Of a stretch of 5,059 nucleotides of DNA, positions 1-5,059 are shown one piece after another. Where the stretch lies: contig JAOUPW010000190.1 of the NCBI GenBank assembly GCA_029879665.1, positions 1-5,059 of the forward strand, given 5' to 3'. Numbering within the stretch: the first letter of the stretch is position 1; every line of letters starts with the position of its first letter. The stretch comes from Rhodospirillales bacterium (GTDB lineage Bacteria; Pseudomonadota; Alphaproteobacteria; Rhodospirillales; JAOUPW01). Made by a program: the position numbers and the translations under genes. The notes beneath the pieces are model-generated. The model saw only the letters and a list, made by a program, of their open reading frames with translations, did not search any database and was not told the origin of the DNA.

Positions 1-427
1 AATCGACGGCGCCGAATTTTCCATGCCGTCGATCGACATGAACATGAAGTTTTACGAAATTGCCAAAAACTACTATCTCCCCGGATGGCACCGGCCCGAG
101 TCTCTGTTCGTCCTGATGGTCAACCTGGAAAAATGGCACGCGCTTTCCGGCACCCGAAAAGCACAGATTGAAACCGTCTGCGGAGACAACATCCTCCATG
201 GAATTGCCGAAAGCGAAGCCGCACAGTTCAAAGCCCTGAAGGAACTGAGCGCCAAGGGCGTCAAAATCCGGAAATTGCCCACGGAAATCCTTGAGGCGTT
301 GAAAAAAGCTTGGCCCGAAGTCGTGAAAAAAGAAGTTGCCGCCGACCCGGATTTCAAAAGGGCCTGGGATTCGCTGAGCAAATTCCGCAAGGAATACGCC
401 ATCTGGAAAGAACTCGGCCACCTGTAA
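1..427 (+). CDS. TRAP transporter substrate-binding protein, DctP family (C-terminal part, 5' end outside window)
   Basis: This is the C-terminal 141 codons of a periplasmic solute-binding protein for a tripartite (TRAP) transporter, which captures an organic acid-like substrate and delivers it to the DctQM membrane part. The frame is open from base 2 with no stop, and the first ATG (base 23) falls inside conserved sequence, so the gene begins upstream of the window. The segment IDGAEF, followed by FYEIAKNYYLPGWHRPES and a hydrophobic strand FVLMVNLEKWHAL, matches the hinge and C-terminal lobe of DctP proteins, especially the TakP-like branch often labelled mannitol/chloroaromatic. The charged helical tail ending FRKEYAIWKELGHL is also typical. 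A full protein would be about 330-370 residues, so somewhat less than half is seen. The substrate cannot be read from this fragment. It converges on the DUF2336 gene. Its permease genes are not in the window and may lie upstream. Confidence 0.9.
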   Translation, partial: IDGAEFSMPSIDMNMKFYEIAKNYYLPGWHRPESLFVLMVNLEKWHALSGTRKAQIETVCGDNILHGIAESEAAQFKALKELSAKGVKIRKLPTEILEALKKAWPEVVKKEVAADPDFKRAWDSLSKFRKEYAIWKELGHL

Positions 428-464
428 CAAAACCCTGGGGCGAAGTGTCCGGTCGCCCATAAAA

Positions 465-493
465 TAAGGGCGCTGGAAATACCGGCGCCCTTA
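465..493 (-). terminator. Intrinsic terminator of the DUF2336 gene
   Basis: A 12-bp stem (465-476 with 482-493, one G-T wobble) closes on a five-base loop AAATA. Read on the minus strand, it starts 27 bases after the stop codon of the DUF2336 gene and is followed at once by TTTTATGGG, the layout of a rho-independent terminator. On the plus strand the hairpin is followed by AACCCC with no T-tract, so it should end plus-strand transcription from the binding-protein gene less well. A weaker inverted repeat (GGGCGA 438-443 with TCGCCC 453-458) lies beyond it and may act as a backup or help stop plus-strand transcripts. Confidence 0.75.
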
Positions 494-520
494 AACCCCA
501 AAGCGGGAATTGTATCAGAT

Positions 521-1654
521 TTAAGCCGCGTTCTGGGTGTCCGCCGGCAATTCGTTCATCTTGGCGAGAAGATATTCAAGATCATCGGAATCGAATTCAA
601 CCCCCAGGTCGCCGTACTGGGTGAGAATGCGCTCGATCATCCGGCGCGAATACCGTTCACGATCATTTTCCCCGCCGTCATAATCCGTTTCCTGGGCAAC
701 ATCGATGGCCGCGCGTACCGCCGTGAAATGGGATTCCGGCAGCCCGGTCTTATCATAAACCGCCTTCAGGCCCAATCTGCCTGAATCGTGGATGAGTTGA
801 CGGACATTGACGACGGAAATCCCCGCAAGCTGAGCCATGGCCGCTTCGTAAAAATCCAGATCCCCCATGCACAGCGCACGCAATACGATCGACGGCGTGA
901 GACGGCCGTTTTTATGAAGCTGTTCGATCAACCGTTCCAGGTCTTCCTGACTGCCTTCGTTGGAAAGGGTGATGGTCGCCCGTTCACGGCTTTGCAGGAT
1001 AAGGTCGGTCGCCAGGGAATCGGAAAGTTCGTGACGCTTCGCCAGCTCTTCCTTCAGGTGCGCGGAAACCATCGTAACGAGACGTTCGGACACGGTAACG
1101 GGAAGGGCCGGGCGATTGACCATCGCCGATTGTATTTTTTCCTTTGTCCCGAACTCATCGACCACCTTTTGCAGGGAACTTTCTGAAATGTCCGCGCCTT
1201 TGTTGGAAACCAGTTGGGTAACCGCTTCCTCATTGGCGGAATCAATCAGGGCCGAGGAAACTTCGGTCGAAACCTTTTCCCGTTGCGCGATGGCCACTTG
1301 CTTGGCCGCCCCCTGACTTCTGACGATTTCAATCAGATCCGAATCGGACAACACCTCGGAAAACTGCAATACCGGCAAGGCGACCGCATCCACGTCCTTG
1401 GCCAGAGATACCGCGATGTCGTGGGGAACGAGAGGATTCTCTTTAAGGTTTTGCGACAAAGCCTCGCGGACGCGAACTTCCGCATCCTTGATCATGAGCC
1501 GGAAGATTTCCTCGGCGAGCTTGCGTTCGTTATCACTGAGGGACGCATCTCCGAATTCACTGGCGATCTTGGCGGCCGTTTCGGCCCTGACCTCTCCGGA
1601 TGAATCGGCCAGCAGCTTCTCGACGTCTTGTTTGGAAAGGGTGCGTTTTTTCAT
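521..1654 (-). CDS. DUF2336 domain-containing protein (HEAT-like, function unknown)
   Basis: This is an intact 377-residue soluble protein with no signal peptide or membrane segment, so it is probably cytoplasmic. It is almost entirely helical and charged. The N-terminal 150 or so residues look like irregular HEAT-type repeats, with recurrent D-x-x-x-VR turns (for example SSGEVRAETAAKIA at 18-31 and KDAEVRVREALSQNL at 56-70). The C-terminal signature YSRRMIERILTQYGDL (335-350), followed by DDLEYLLAKMNEL (357-369), is what I recognise as DUF2336, a family of alphaproteobacteria. No catalytic motif is visible; a scaffold or protein-interaction role is inference only. The start at 1654 is the first ATG in frame. 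Its ribosome binding site is weak (GGAAAA about 10-15 bases upstream). The gene stands alone, convergent with the binding-protein gene and divergent from the cytochrome gene, with a candidate promoter at 1741-1770 and a clear terminator at 465-493. Confidence 0.85.
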   Translation of the reverse strand: MKKRTLSKQDVEKLLADSSGEVRAETAAKIASEFGDASLSDNERKLAEEIFRLMIKDAEVRVREALSQNLKENPLVPHDIAVSLAKDVDAVALPVLQFSEVLSDSDLIEIVRSQGAAKQVAIAQREKVSTEVSSALIDSANEEAVTQLVSNKGADISESSLQKVVDEFGTKEKIQSAMVNRPALPVTVSERLVTMVSAHLKEELAKRHELSDSLATDLILQSRERATITLSNEGSQEDLERLIEQLHKNGRLTPSIVLRALCMGDLDFYEAAMAQLAGISVVNVRQLIHDSGRLGLKAVYDKTGLPESHFTAVRAAIDVAQETDYDGGENDRERYSRRMIERILTQYGDLGVEFDSDDLEYLLAKMNELPADTQNAA

Positions 1655-1740
1655 TTTTCAGCGTTTTCCAGAAAAAGGATGCCCGCTAGCCGGGTCGTGG
1701 AAATGGAAATATAAGGACCCCGACCAGGAAAGACGATCTT

Positions 1741-1770
1741 TTTATAAGTATAGCGATGAGAAAACGTCAG
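1741..1770 (-). promoter_or_regulatory. Candidate sigma-70-type promoter of the DUF2336 gene
   Basis: On the minus strand, CTGACG (1765-1770, four of six matches to the -35 consensus) is followed after 18 bases by TATAAA (1741-1746, five of six matches to the -10 consensus). An overlapping alternative -10, TATACT, lies just upstream. Transcription would start near 1735, giving a leader of roughly 80 bases. This is a pattern match only. Confidence 0.4.
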
Positions 1771-1818
1771 TTCTATGGTTAATAATTTAAGAAAACTATT
1801 ACAATTTTATGAATATTT

Positions 1819-1836
1819 CCTGGGCTTTCGCCCGGG
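1819..1836. repeat. Perfectly paired short hairpin with a four-base loop
   Basis: CCTGGGC (1819-1825) pairs with GCCCGGG (1830-1836) with one G-T wobble, around a loop TTTC. Read on the minus strand the loop is GAAA, a GNRA tetraloop. No T-tract follows on either strand, so it is not a standard terminator. It lies upstream of the predicted cytochrome promoter and outside the predicted DUF2336 transcript, so its role is unknown. Confidence 0.5.
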
Positions 1837-1921
1837 TTCACTCCACAGGGGGAAAAAGGGGAAATAACCTCTGGAAAGCCATAATTAGGCTTCCTACATC
1901 AGATAAGGTAATTAGTAAGGG

Positions 1922-1950
1922 TTGCAACCTGAATTGGGAATCAATACTGT
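1922..1950 (+). promoter_or_regulatory. Candidate sigma-70-type promoter of the cytochrome c gene
   Basis: TTGCAA (1922-1927) and TACTGT (1945-1950) are separated by exactly 17 bases and point at the cytochrome gene. The -35 matches four of six consensus bases; the -10 keeps the first TA and the final T. Transcription would start about 1957, giving a leader of about 45 bases. This is a moderate pattern match. Confidence 0.4.
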
Positions 1951-1983
1951 GCGCCCGGTTGTCTTAATATCTACCTGTTATCA

Positions 1984-1992
1984 GAAAGAGAG
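1984..1992 (+). promoter_or_regulatory. Ribosome binding site of the cytochrome c gene
   Basis: The purine run GAAAGAGAG ends nine bases before the ATG at 2002. It supports that start over the in-frame ATGs at 2020, 2032 and 2038, which lie inside the signal peptide and have no such run upstream. Confidence 0.55.
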
Positions 1993-2001
1993 ATTGATCT
2001 T

Positions 2002-2388
2002 ATGACTAAAGGTTTTTTTATGGCTCTGGGCATGTCCATGGTCTTCGCCCTGACTGCCAGCCCCTCCTTCGCCGGGGATGCTGAAAAAGGCGAGAAGGTG
2101 TTTAAGAAGCGTTGCAAGGCCTGCCACGAGGCTGAGGTCGGCAAGAACAAAGTCGGCCCCTTCCTGTCCGGCGTCGTCGGCAGAAAGGCTGGAACCGCGG
2201 ACGGGTTTAAGCGCTACAAGGGACTGGCGGGCGCCGATTGGACCTGGGACGAGGCGACCCTCATGGAATACCTTGCCGATCCCAGCGCTTTCGCCAAGGC
2301 ACGCACCGGCAAGGCCACCTCCATGACCTTCAAACTCAAGAAGGAAGATGAGCGGGCCGACGTTATCGCGTACCTGAAAAGCAAATAA
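2002..2388 (+). CDS. Periplasmic class I cytochrome c (c2/c550-like, single heme)
   Basis: This small soluble electron carrier has 128 residues. Residues 1-24 form a Sec signal peptide (MTKGFF, hydrophobic core, then SFA before the likely cleavage at A24/G25), leaving a mature protein of about 104 residues. Heme attaches covalently at C38-K-A-C41-H42, with H42 as the proximal ligand. M108 in TSMTFKL is the expected distal ligand. GPFLSGVVGRKAG (52-64) and the C-terminal helix ADVIAYLKSK are standard class I features. The mature surface is rich in lysine, as in carriers that dock with acidic partners such as cytochrome bc1 or cytochrome oxidase; the actual partner is inference. It is a single-gene unit with its own promoter candidate and a strong terminator. 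The family assignment is secure, but the exact physiological name (c2, c550 or other) cannot be fixed from sequence alone. Confidence 0.95.
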   Translation: MTKGFFMALGMSMVFALTASPSFAGDAEKGEKVFKKRCKACHEAEVGKNKVGPFLSGVVGRKAGTADGFKRYKGLAGADWTWDEATLMEYLADPSAFAKARTGKATSMTFKLKKEDERADVIAYLKSK

Positions 2389-2408
2389 GCCTTTTCGGTA
2401 ATTTGTTT

Positions 2409-2446
2409 AAAGCGTCCCTTCCCATATGGAAGGGGCGCTTTTTATT
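2409..2446 (+). terminator. Intrinsic terminator of the cytochrome c gene, shared with the convergent stress-protein gene
   Basis: A 14-bp stem (2409-2422 with 2428-2441, one G-T wobble) with a five-base loop CATAT begins 20 bases after the cytochrome stop codon and runs into TTTTTATT on the plus strand. On the minus strand the same hairpin starts 14 bases after the stress-protein stop, but it is followed only by TTTAAACAAATT. It is therefore a strong plus-strand terminator and a plausible weaker minus-strand one. Confidence 0.85.
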
Positions 2447-2455
2447 GTATGCAGA

Positions 2456-2890
2456 TCAGGCCTGATTGCGCACCACCAGGACGGAACAATCGGCGTGCCG
2501 CACGACACGCGCGGCATTGGGACCCAGCAGGTAGTCTTTTGCGTGCGGCCCGTGCGAGGCCATGATGATCAAGTCAGCGTTCATCTTTTTTGCGGCCGAC
2601 AGAATTTCTTCGTAGATGGATCCGTAGCCGACAAATGTCGAAACCGGAATTCCGTCCGGAATGGATTTCCCGGCCAGGCTATCCAACGCCTTCCTGGTTT
2701 CGGCAACCGCCTGATCGGCGAAATCATCGGGGAAGAACGACCGCACCACGTTCATGCCGAAATCCGGCACTACCGTCATCAGGTGCAATTCCGATTTGAA
2801 CGCCTTGCAATATTCCACTGTCGTCGGCAATGCCTTCGCCCAGGACGATTCCTCGTTGAGGTCCACCGCCAGCAGGATATTCTTGTACAT
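2456..2890 (-). CDS. Universal stress protein, UspA family (TRAP-associated, TeaD-like context)
   Basis: This is a 144-residue single-domain Usp protein, the usual length, and cytoplasmic. The first strand, YKNILLAVDLNEES, carries the conserved Asp (D10) of the nucleotide pocket. The C-terminal part, ADLIIMASHG (105-114), then DYLLGPNAARVVRHADCSV (119-137) and LVVR, is the ATP-binding loop region. It follows the DYLLGPNAA form seen in UspF/UspG-like members; the first glycine of the canonical G-2x-G-9x-G(S/T) pattern is Ala111, and the S/T position is Pro124. ATP binding is therefore likely but not certain. The gene follows the fused TRAP permease by 12 bases with a strong ribosome binding site, so the two are almost surely co-transcribed. 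In Halomonas elongata the Usp protein TeaD, encoded next to TeaABC, binds ATP and negatively regulates that TRAP transporter; a similar role here is inference. Confidence 0.93.
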   Translation of the reverse strand: MYKNILLAVDLNEESSWAKALPTTVEYCKAFKSELHLMTVVPDFGMNVVRSFFPDDFADQAVAETRKALDSLAGKSIPDGIPVSTFVGYGSIYEEILSAAKKMNADLIIMASHGPHAKDYLLGPNAARVVRHADCSVLVVRNQA

Positions 2891-2895
2891 CGCAA

Positions 2896-2904
2896 TCCTC
2901 CCTC
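2896..2904 (-). promoter_or_regulatory. Ribosome binding site of the stress-protein gene, overlapping the permease stop codon
   Basis: On the minus strand GAGGGAGGA ends five bases before the ATG at 2890. Its first two bases fall within the TGA stop codon of the permease (2903-2905). This near-ideal site fixes the stress-protein start and places re-initiation directly at the end of permease translation. Confidence 0.8.
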
Positions 2905-5059
2905 AGGCCGATTTTGCCCGCCGCCAGCGGGGCAATTGCAACAGCAGAATCCCACCCAGCAACAGCAAGGCAAGGGGGTAGACCCAGGCCCTGTGCGGCC
3001 GACCCGTTTGTTCCACGTCAACGGCGGTGACGATATCGCCGAAATCCGCACCGGCCTTTTCGGCAAGTCCGTTCATGCCCAGATCGGCGACGTTATAGGT
3101 CCCGCCTTCGGCGGGTTCCAGAGTGATCCCGAAGGGGTTCTGCGCATCCGCGGGCTTGTCCGGCGCCTTCAGGACGAACAGCTTGAAACGATCGCCGTAT
3201 TTGGTTGACCGGGTAATGTGCAGACGGAGATAGCGTCCCGGCTCGACGCTGACTTCACCGGCGACGAATTTCGATATTTCAGCCGGCGCATATGCCGGAT
3301 AGATCAAGTTCATGAAATAATCGGGCCGGAACAGGGCAAAGGTGACCACCAGCAGGGCGATAATTTCATACCAGCGGGTTTTGACCAAAAACCAGCCCTG
3401 AGTCGCCGAACTGAAACACATCATGGCGAGGAGGCAGACCAGGAAAATCATGATCCCGTACCAAACGTTGGTCACCCCGATCAGCAATATTTCAGGATTG
3501 AAGATGAAGATGAAGGGCAGGATCGCGGTGCGGATGTCGTAGGTAAATCCCTGGATGCCGGTGCGGATGGGGTCGGCGCGGGATATGGCGGCGGCGGCAA
3601 AGGCCGCCAGACACACCGGCGGGGTATCGTCGGCGAGAATGCCGAAATAGAAGACGAACAAATGCACCGCGATCAACGGCAGCACCAGCCCGGAGGCGCC
3701 GCCCAATTCCACCAGCACCGGCGCCAGCAGCGAGGCGACGACCAGATAGTTGGCAGTGGTGGGAAGGCCCATGCCGAGGATCAGGCAAAGGAACGCCGTC
3801 AACGGCAAAAGGATGTAGATGTTGCCTCCTGAAATCGCCTCGACCACACCGACCATGGCGTTGTTGAGGCCGGTCGACGACACCGCGCCGACGATGATGC
3901 CGGCGGTGGCAACCGCGATCGCAATACCGACCATGTTGCGGGCGCCGGCGATCATGCCGACGTAGATCTCGACCAGGGCCAGCTTGACCGCGGAATTGGC
4001 ATTGCCGCCATTTTTGAGGGCAAGAAAAACGTGCTGGACGATGATGATCGCCATAAGAAGCATGATGGAATAAAAAACCGCGCTGCCCGCCGTCCACCGT
4101 TTGACCATCAGCAGATAGACCAGAACGGCGATGGGAATGAGAAAATGAAGGCCGGACATGAAGGTTTTCTTCAGGTGCGGGATGTCGCTTCTGGGCATGC
4201 CCTTGAGGTTCAGTTTCAGGGCTTCAAGATGCGAGATGTAGAACAGCGCCATATAGCTGACCACCGCCGGAATAACCGCCGCTTTAATCACTTCGAAATA
4301 CGAAATGCCGATCAATTCGGCCATGACGAAAGCCGCCGCCCCCATGATCGGCGGCATGATCTGGCCGTTGGTGGAGGCCGCGACCTCGATGGCGCCGGCC
4401 TTGATCGCCGAAAATCCGCTTCTTTTCATCACCGGAATGGTAAAGGTGCCGGTTGTCACCACGTTGGCGATGGAAGAACCCGAAATGGCTCCGGTCAGGC
4501 CCGAAGCCAGGATCGCGGCTTTCGCCGGTCCACCCCGGTAACGTCCGACCATGGCAAAGGAAAGATCGAGAAAATACTTGCCGGCGCCGGCCTTATCCAG
4601 CAACGCGCCGAAGAGGACAAACAGGAAAACGAAACTGACGGAAACATCAATGGGAATGCCGAAAATGGCCTCGCCGGTCAGCCAGTGATAACCGATCAAC
4701 CGCTCAAGCGAGACCCCCTTGTGGGCGACGATGTCCGGCATGGACTGGCCGAAAATAGAATAGATCAGAAACACCAACGCCACGATCACCAGCGGCAGGC
4801 CGATGGACCGCCGGGTCGCCTCCAGCAACAACACAATTCCGATGCCGCCGAGGATGGCCTCGAAGGGGACCATGACGCCGCCGATGGCCACTTCCAAAAG
4901 CACACCATCGCGCTCGGTCATGCCCGCATATCCAACAAACAGATAAAGCGCGGCGCCGCATCCGAGCAAGGCAAGAACGATGTCATATTTGGGAATGCGG
5001 TCGGACGCAAACCGACGCGCCACCGGAAACATGAGGAAACAAAGAAGAAAACCAAATGC
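2903..5059 (-). CDS. TRAP transporter fused permease, DctQ-DctM (4TM/12TM) with C-terminal DUF3394 region (N-terminus outside window)
   Basis: This membrane protein carries out ion-gradient-driven uptake with a periplasmic binding protein. Residues are counted from the ATG at 5032. The small DctQ-like part is N-terminal, ending about LLLEATRRSIGLPLVIVALVF (68-88). The DctM part follows, with hallmark loops LTGAISGSSIANVV (179-192), AASTNGQIMPPIMGAAAFV (218-236), LGMGLPTTANYL (419-430) and FGILADDTPPV (463-473). From about 535 the chain continues into DUF3394, ending in a last membrane helix (about 684-700) and a basic tail PRWRRAKSA. This is the fused type that works with TAXI-type binding proteins. 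The ATG at 5032 is probably not the start: the frame stays open to 5059, encodes hydrophobic residues AFGFLLCFL that fit an earlier membrane helix, and has no ribosome binding site. The true protein should be longer than 709 residues. The substrate is unknown. Confidence 0.93.
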   Translation of the reverse strand, partial: AFGFLLCFLMFPVARRFASDRIPKYDIVLALLGCGAALYLFVGYAGMTERDGVLLEVAIGGVMVPFEAILGGIGIVLLLEATRRSIGLPLVIVALVFLIYSIFGQSMPDIVAHKGVSLERLIGYHWLTGEAIFGIPIDVSVSFVFLFVLFGALLDKAGAGKYFLDLSFAMVGRYRGGPAKAAILASGLTGAISGSSIANVVTTGTFTIPVMKRSGFSAIKAGAIEVAASTNGQIMPPIMGAAAFVMAELIGISYFEVIKAAVIPAVVSYMALFYISHLEALKLNLKGMPRSDIPHLKKTFMSGLHFLIPIAVLVYLLMVKRWTAGSAVFYSIMLLMAIIIVQHVFLALKNGGNANSAVKLALVEIYVGMIAGARNMVGIAIAVATAGIIVGAVSSTGLNNAMVGVVEAISGGNIYILLPLTAFLCLILGMGLPTTANYLVVASLLAPVLVELGGASGLVLPLIAVHLFVFYFGILADDTPPVCLAAFAAAAISRADPIRTGIQGFTYDIRTAILPFIFIFNPEILLIGVTNVWYGIMIFLVCLLAMMCFSSATQGWFLVKTRWYEIIALLVVTFALFRPDYFMNLIYPAYAPAEISKFVAGEVSVEPGRYLRLHITRSTKYGDRFKLFVLKAPDKPADAQNPFGITLEPAEGGTYNVADLGMNGLAEKAGADFGDIVTAVDVEQTGRPHRAWVYPLALLLLGGILLLQLPRWRRAKSA

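Larger units (their letters stand above)
1655..2001. other. Divergent AT-rich intergenic region between the DUF2336 and cytochrome c genes
   Basis: This 347-base spacer holds the 5' regions of two divergent genes. I see a candidate promoter for each, listed separately. The most AT-rich block is about 1741-1818. Two inverted repeats lie between the promoters: CCTGGGC/GCCCGGG at 1819-1836, and GGAAAGCC/GGCTTCC at 1873-1894 with one bulged A. The sequence TAATTAG occurs twice (once around 1882, once around 1910). I find no convincing coding sequence, no tRNA, and no clear FNR-type site. The region is longer than needed for two simple promoters, so a regulator site or a small RNA is possible but not shown. 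Confidence 0.6.

Noticed and set aside
73..501. A 142-codon minus-strand open frame covering the binding-protein fragment
   Set aside because: The plus frame is a clear DctP C-terminus. The antisense frame runs through the terminator hairpin and has no family character.
788..1603. Plus-strand open frames antisense to the DUF2336 gene
   Set aside because: The DUF2336 frame is intact over its full length with a family signature; the antisense frames have no plausible start signals or domains.
1682..1694. Short inverted repeat CCCG-CTAGC-CGGG before the DUF2336 gene
   Set aside because: A four-base-pair stem is too short to separate from chance, and it has no T-tract or obvious relation to the start codon.
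1931..2007. Possible FNR-type (TTGAT-N4-ATCAA) sites before the cytochrome gene, suggested by ATCAA at 1940 and TTGAT at 1994
   Set aside because: In each case the other half-site does not match, so neither is a credible dyad.
2426..3208. A 260-codon open frame on the plus strand, antisense to the stress protein and the end of the permease
   Set aside because: Both minus-strand proteins it overlaps are clearly recognised families, its translation shows no family character and is rich in R, H, Q and G, and its first part runs through the terminator hairpin. It is a by-product of biased codon use on the other strand.
3218..3832. A 204-codon plus-strand open frame antisense to the permease
   Set aside because: Its Gln/His/Gly/Asp-rich low-complexity translation mirrors hydrophobic codons of the membrane protein; there is no ribosome binding site and no recognisable domain.
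1..5059. Search for a mobile element, CRISPR array, tRNA, toxin-antitoxin pair or defence system
   Set aside because: No transposase or integrase motifs, no terminal or regularly spaced repeats, no cloverleaf-like sequence and no unexplained small gene pair were seen. All long frames are accounted for by ordinary transport, electron transfer, stress and DUF2336 proteins.

Overview
The window reads as ordinary chromosome of an alphaproteobacterium, most likely a Rhodospirillales-type organism. The support is a DUF2336 protein (a family largely confined to alphaproteobacteria), a small periplasmic class I cytochrome c of the c2/c550 kind, and parts of two TRAP transport systems. Coding regions are moderately GC-rich; the one long intergenic region is AT-rich. 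The assignment rests on protein family character only; no rRNA or other taxonomic marker is present.

Layout, left to right. (1) 1-427, plus: the C-terminal part of a DctP-type TRAP substrate-binding protein, cut by the left edge. (2) 428-520: a convergent intergenic gap with a strong hairpin whose T-tract lies on the minus-strand side. (3) 521-1654, minus: an intact 377-residue DUF2336 protein. (4) 1655-2001: a 347-base divergent spacer with a candidate promoter for each flanking gene and two unexplained hairpins. (5) 2002-2388, plus: an intact single-heme cytochrome c with signal peptide. (6) 2409-2446: a long-stem intrinsic terminator between convergent genes. (7) 2456-2890, minus: a UspA-family universal stress protein. 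(8) 2903-5059, minus: a fused TRAP permease (DctQ and DctM parts in one chain, with a C-terminal DUF3394 region) that is still open at the right edge, so its true start lies outside.

The clearest functional unit is the permease plus stress protein pair. They are 12 bases apart, and the ribosome binding site of the stress protein overlaps the stop codon of the permease. This arrangement suggests translational coupling, and a regulatory role like that of TeaD next to TeaABC in Halomonas. The partner binding protein, expected to be of the TAXI type, is not in the window and would lie beyond 5059. The DctP fragment at the left belongs to a different TRAP branch and is separated by three genes, so it is probably part of another transporter. 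The cytochrome and the DUF2336 gene appear to be single-gene units read away from each other.

I found no mobile element, CRISPR array, tRNA or rRNA, and no convincing novel multi-gene system. The points worth a second look are the permease/stress-protein coupling, the PDZ-like tail of the permease, the unexplained hairpins in the divergent spacer, and the uncharacterised DUF2336 gene.
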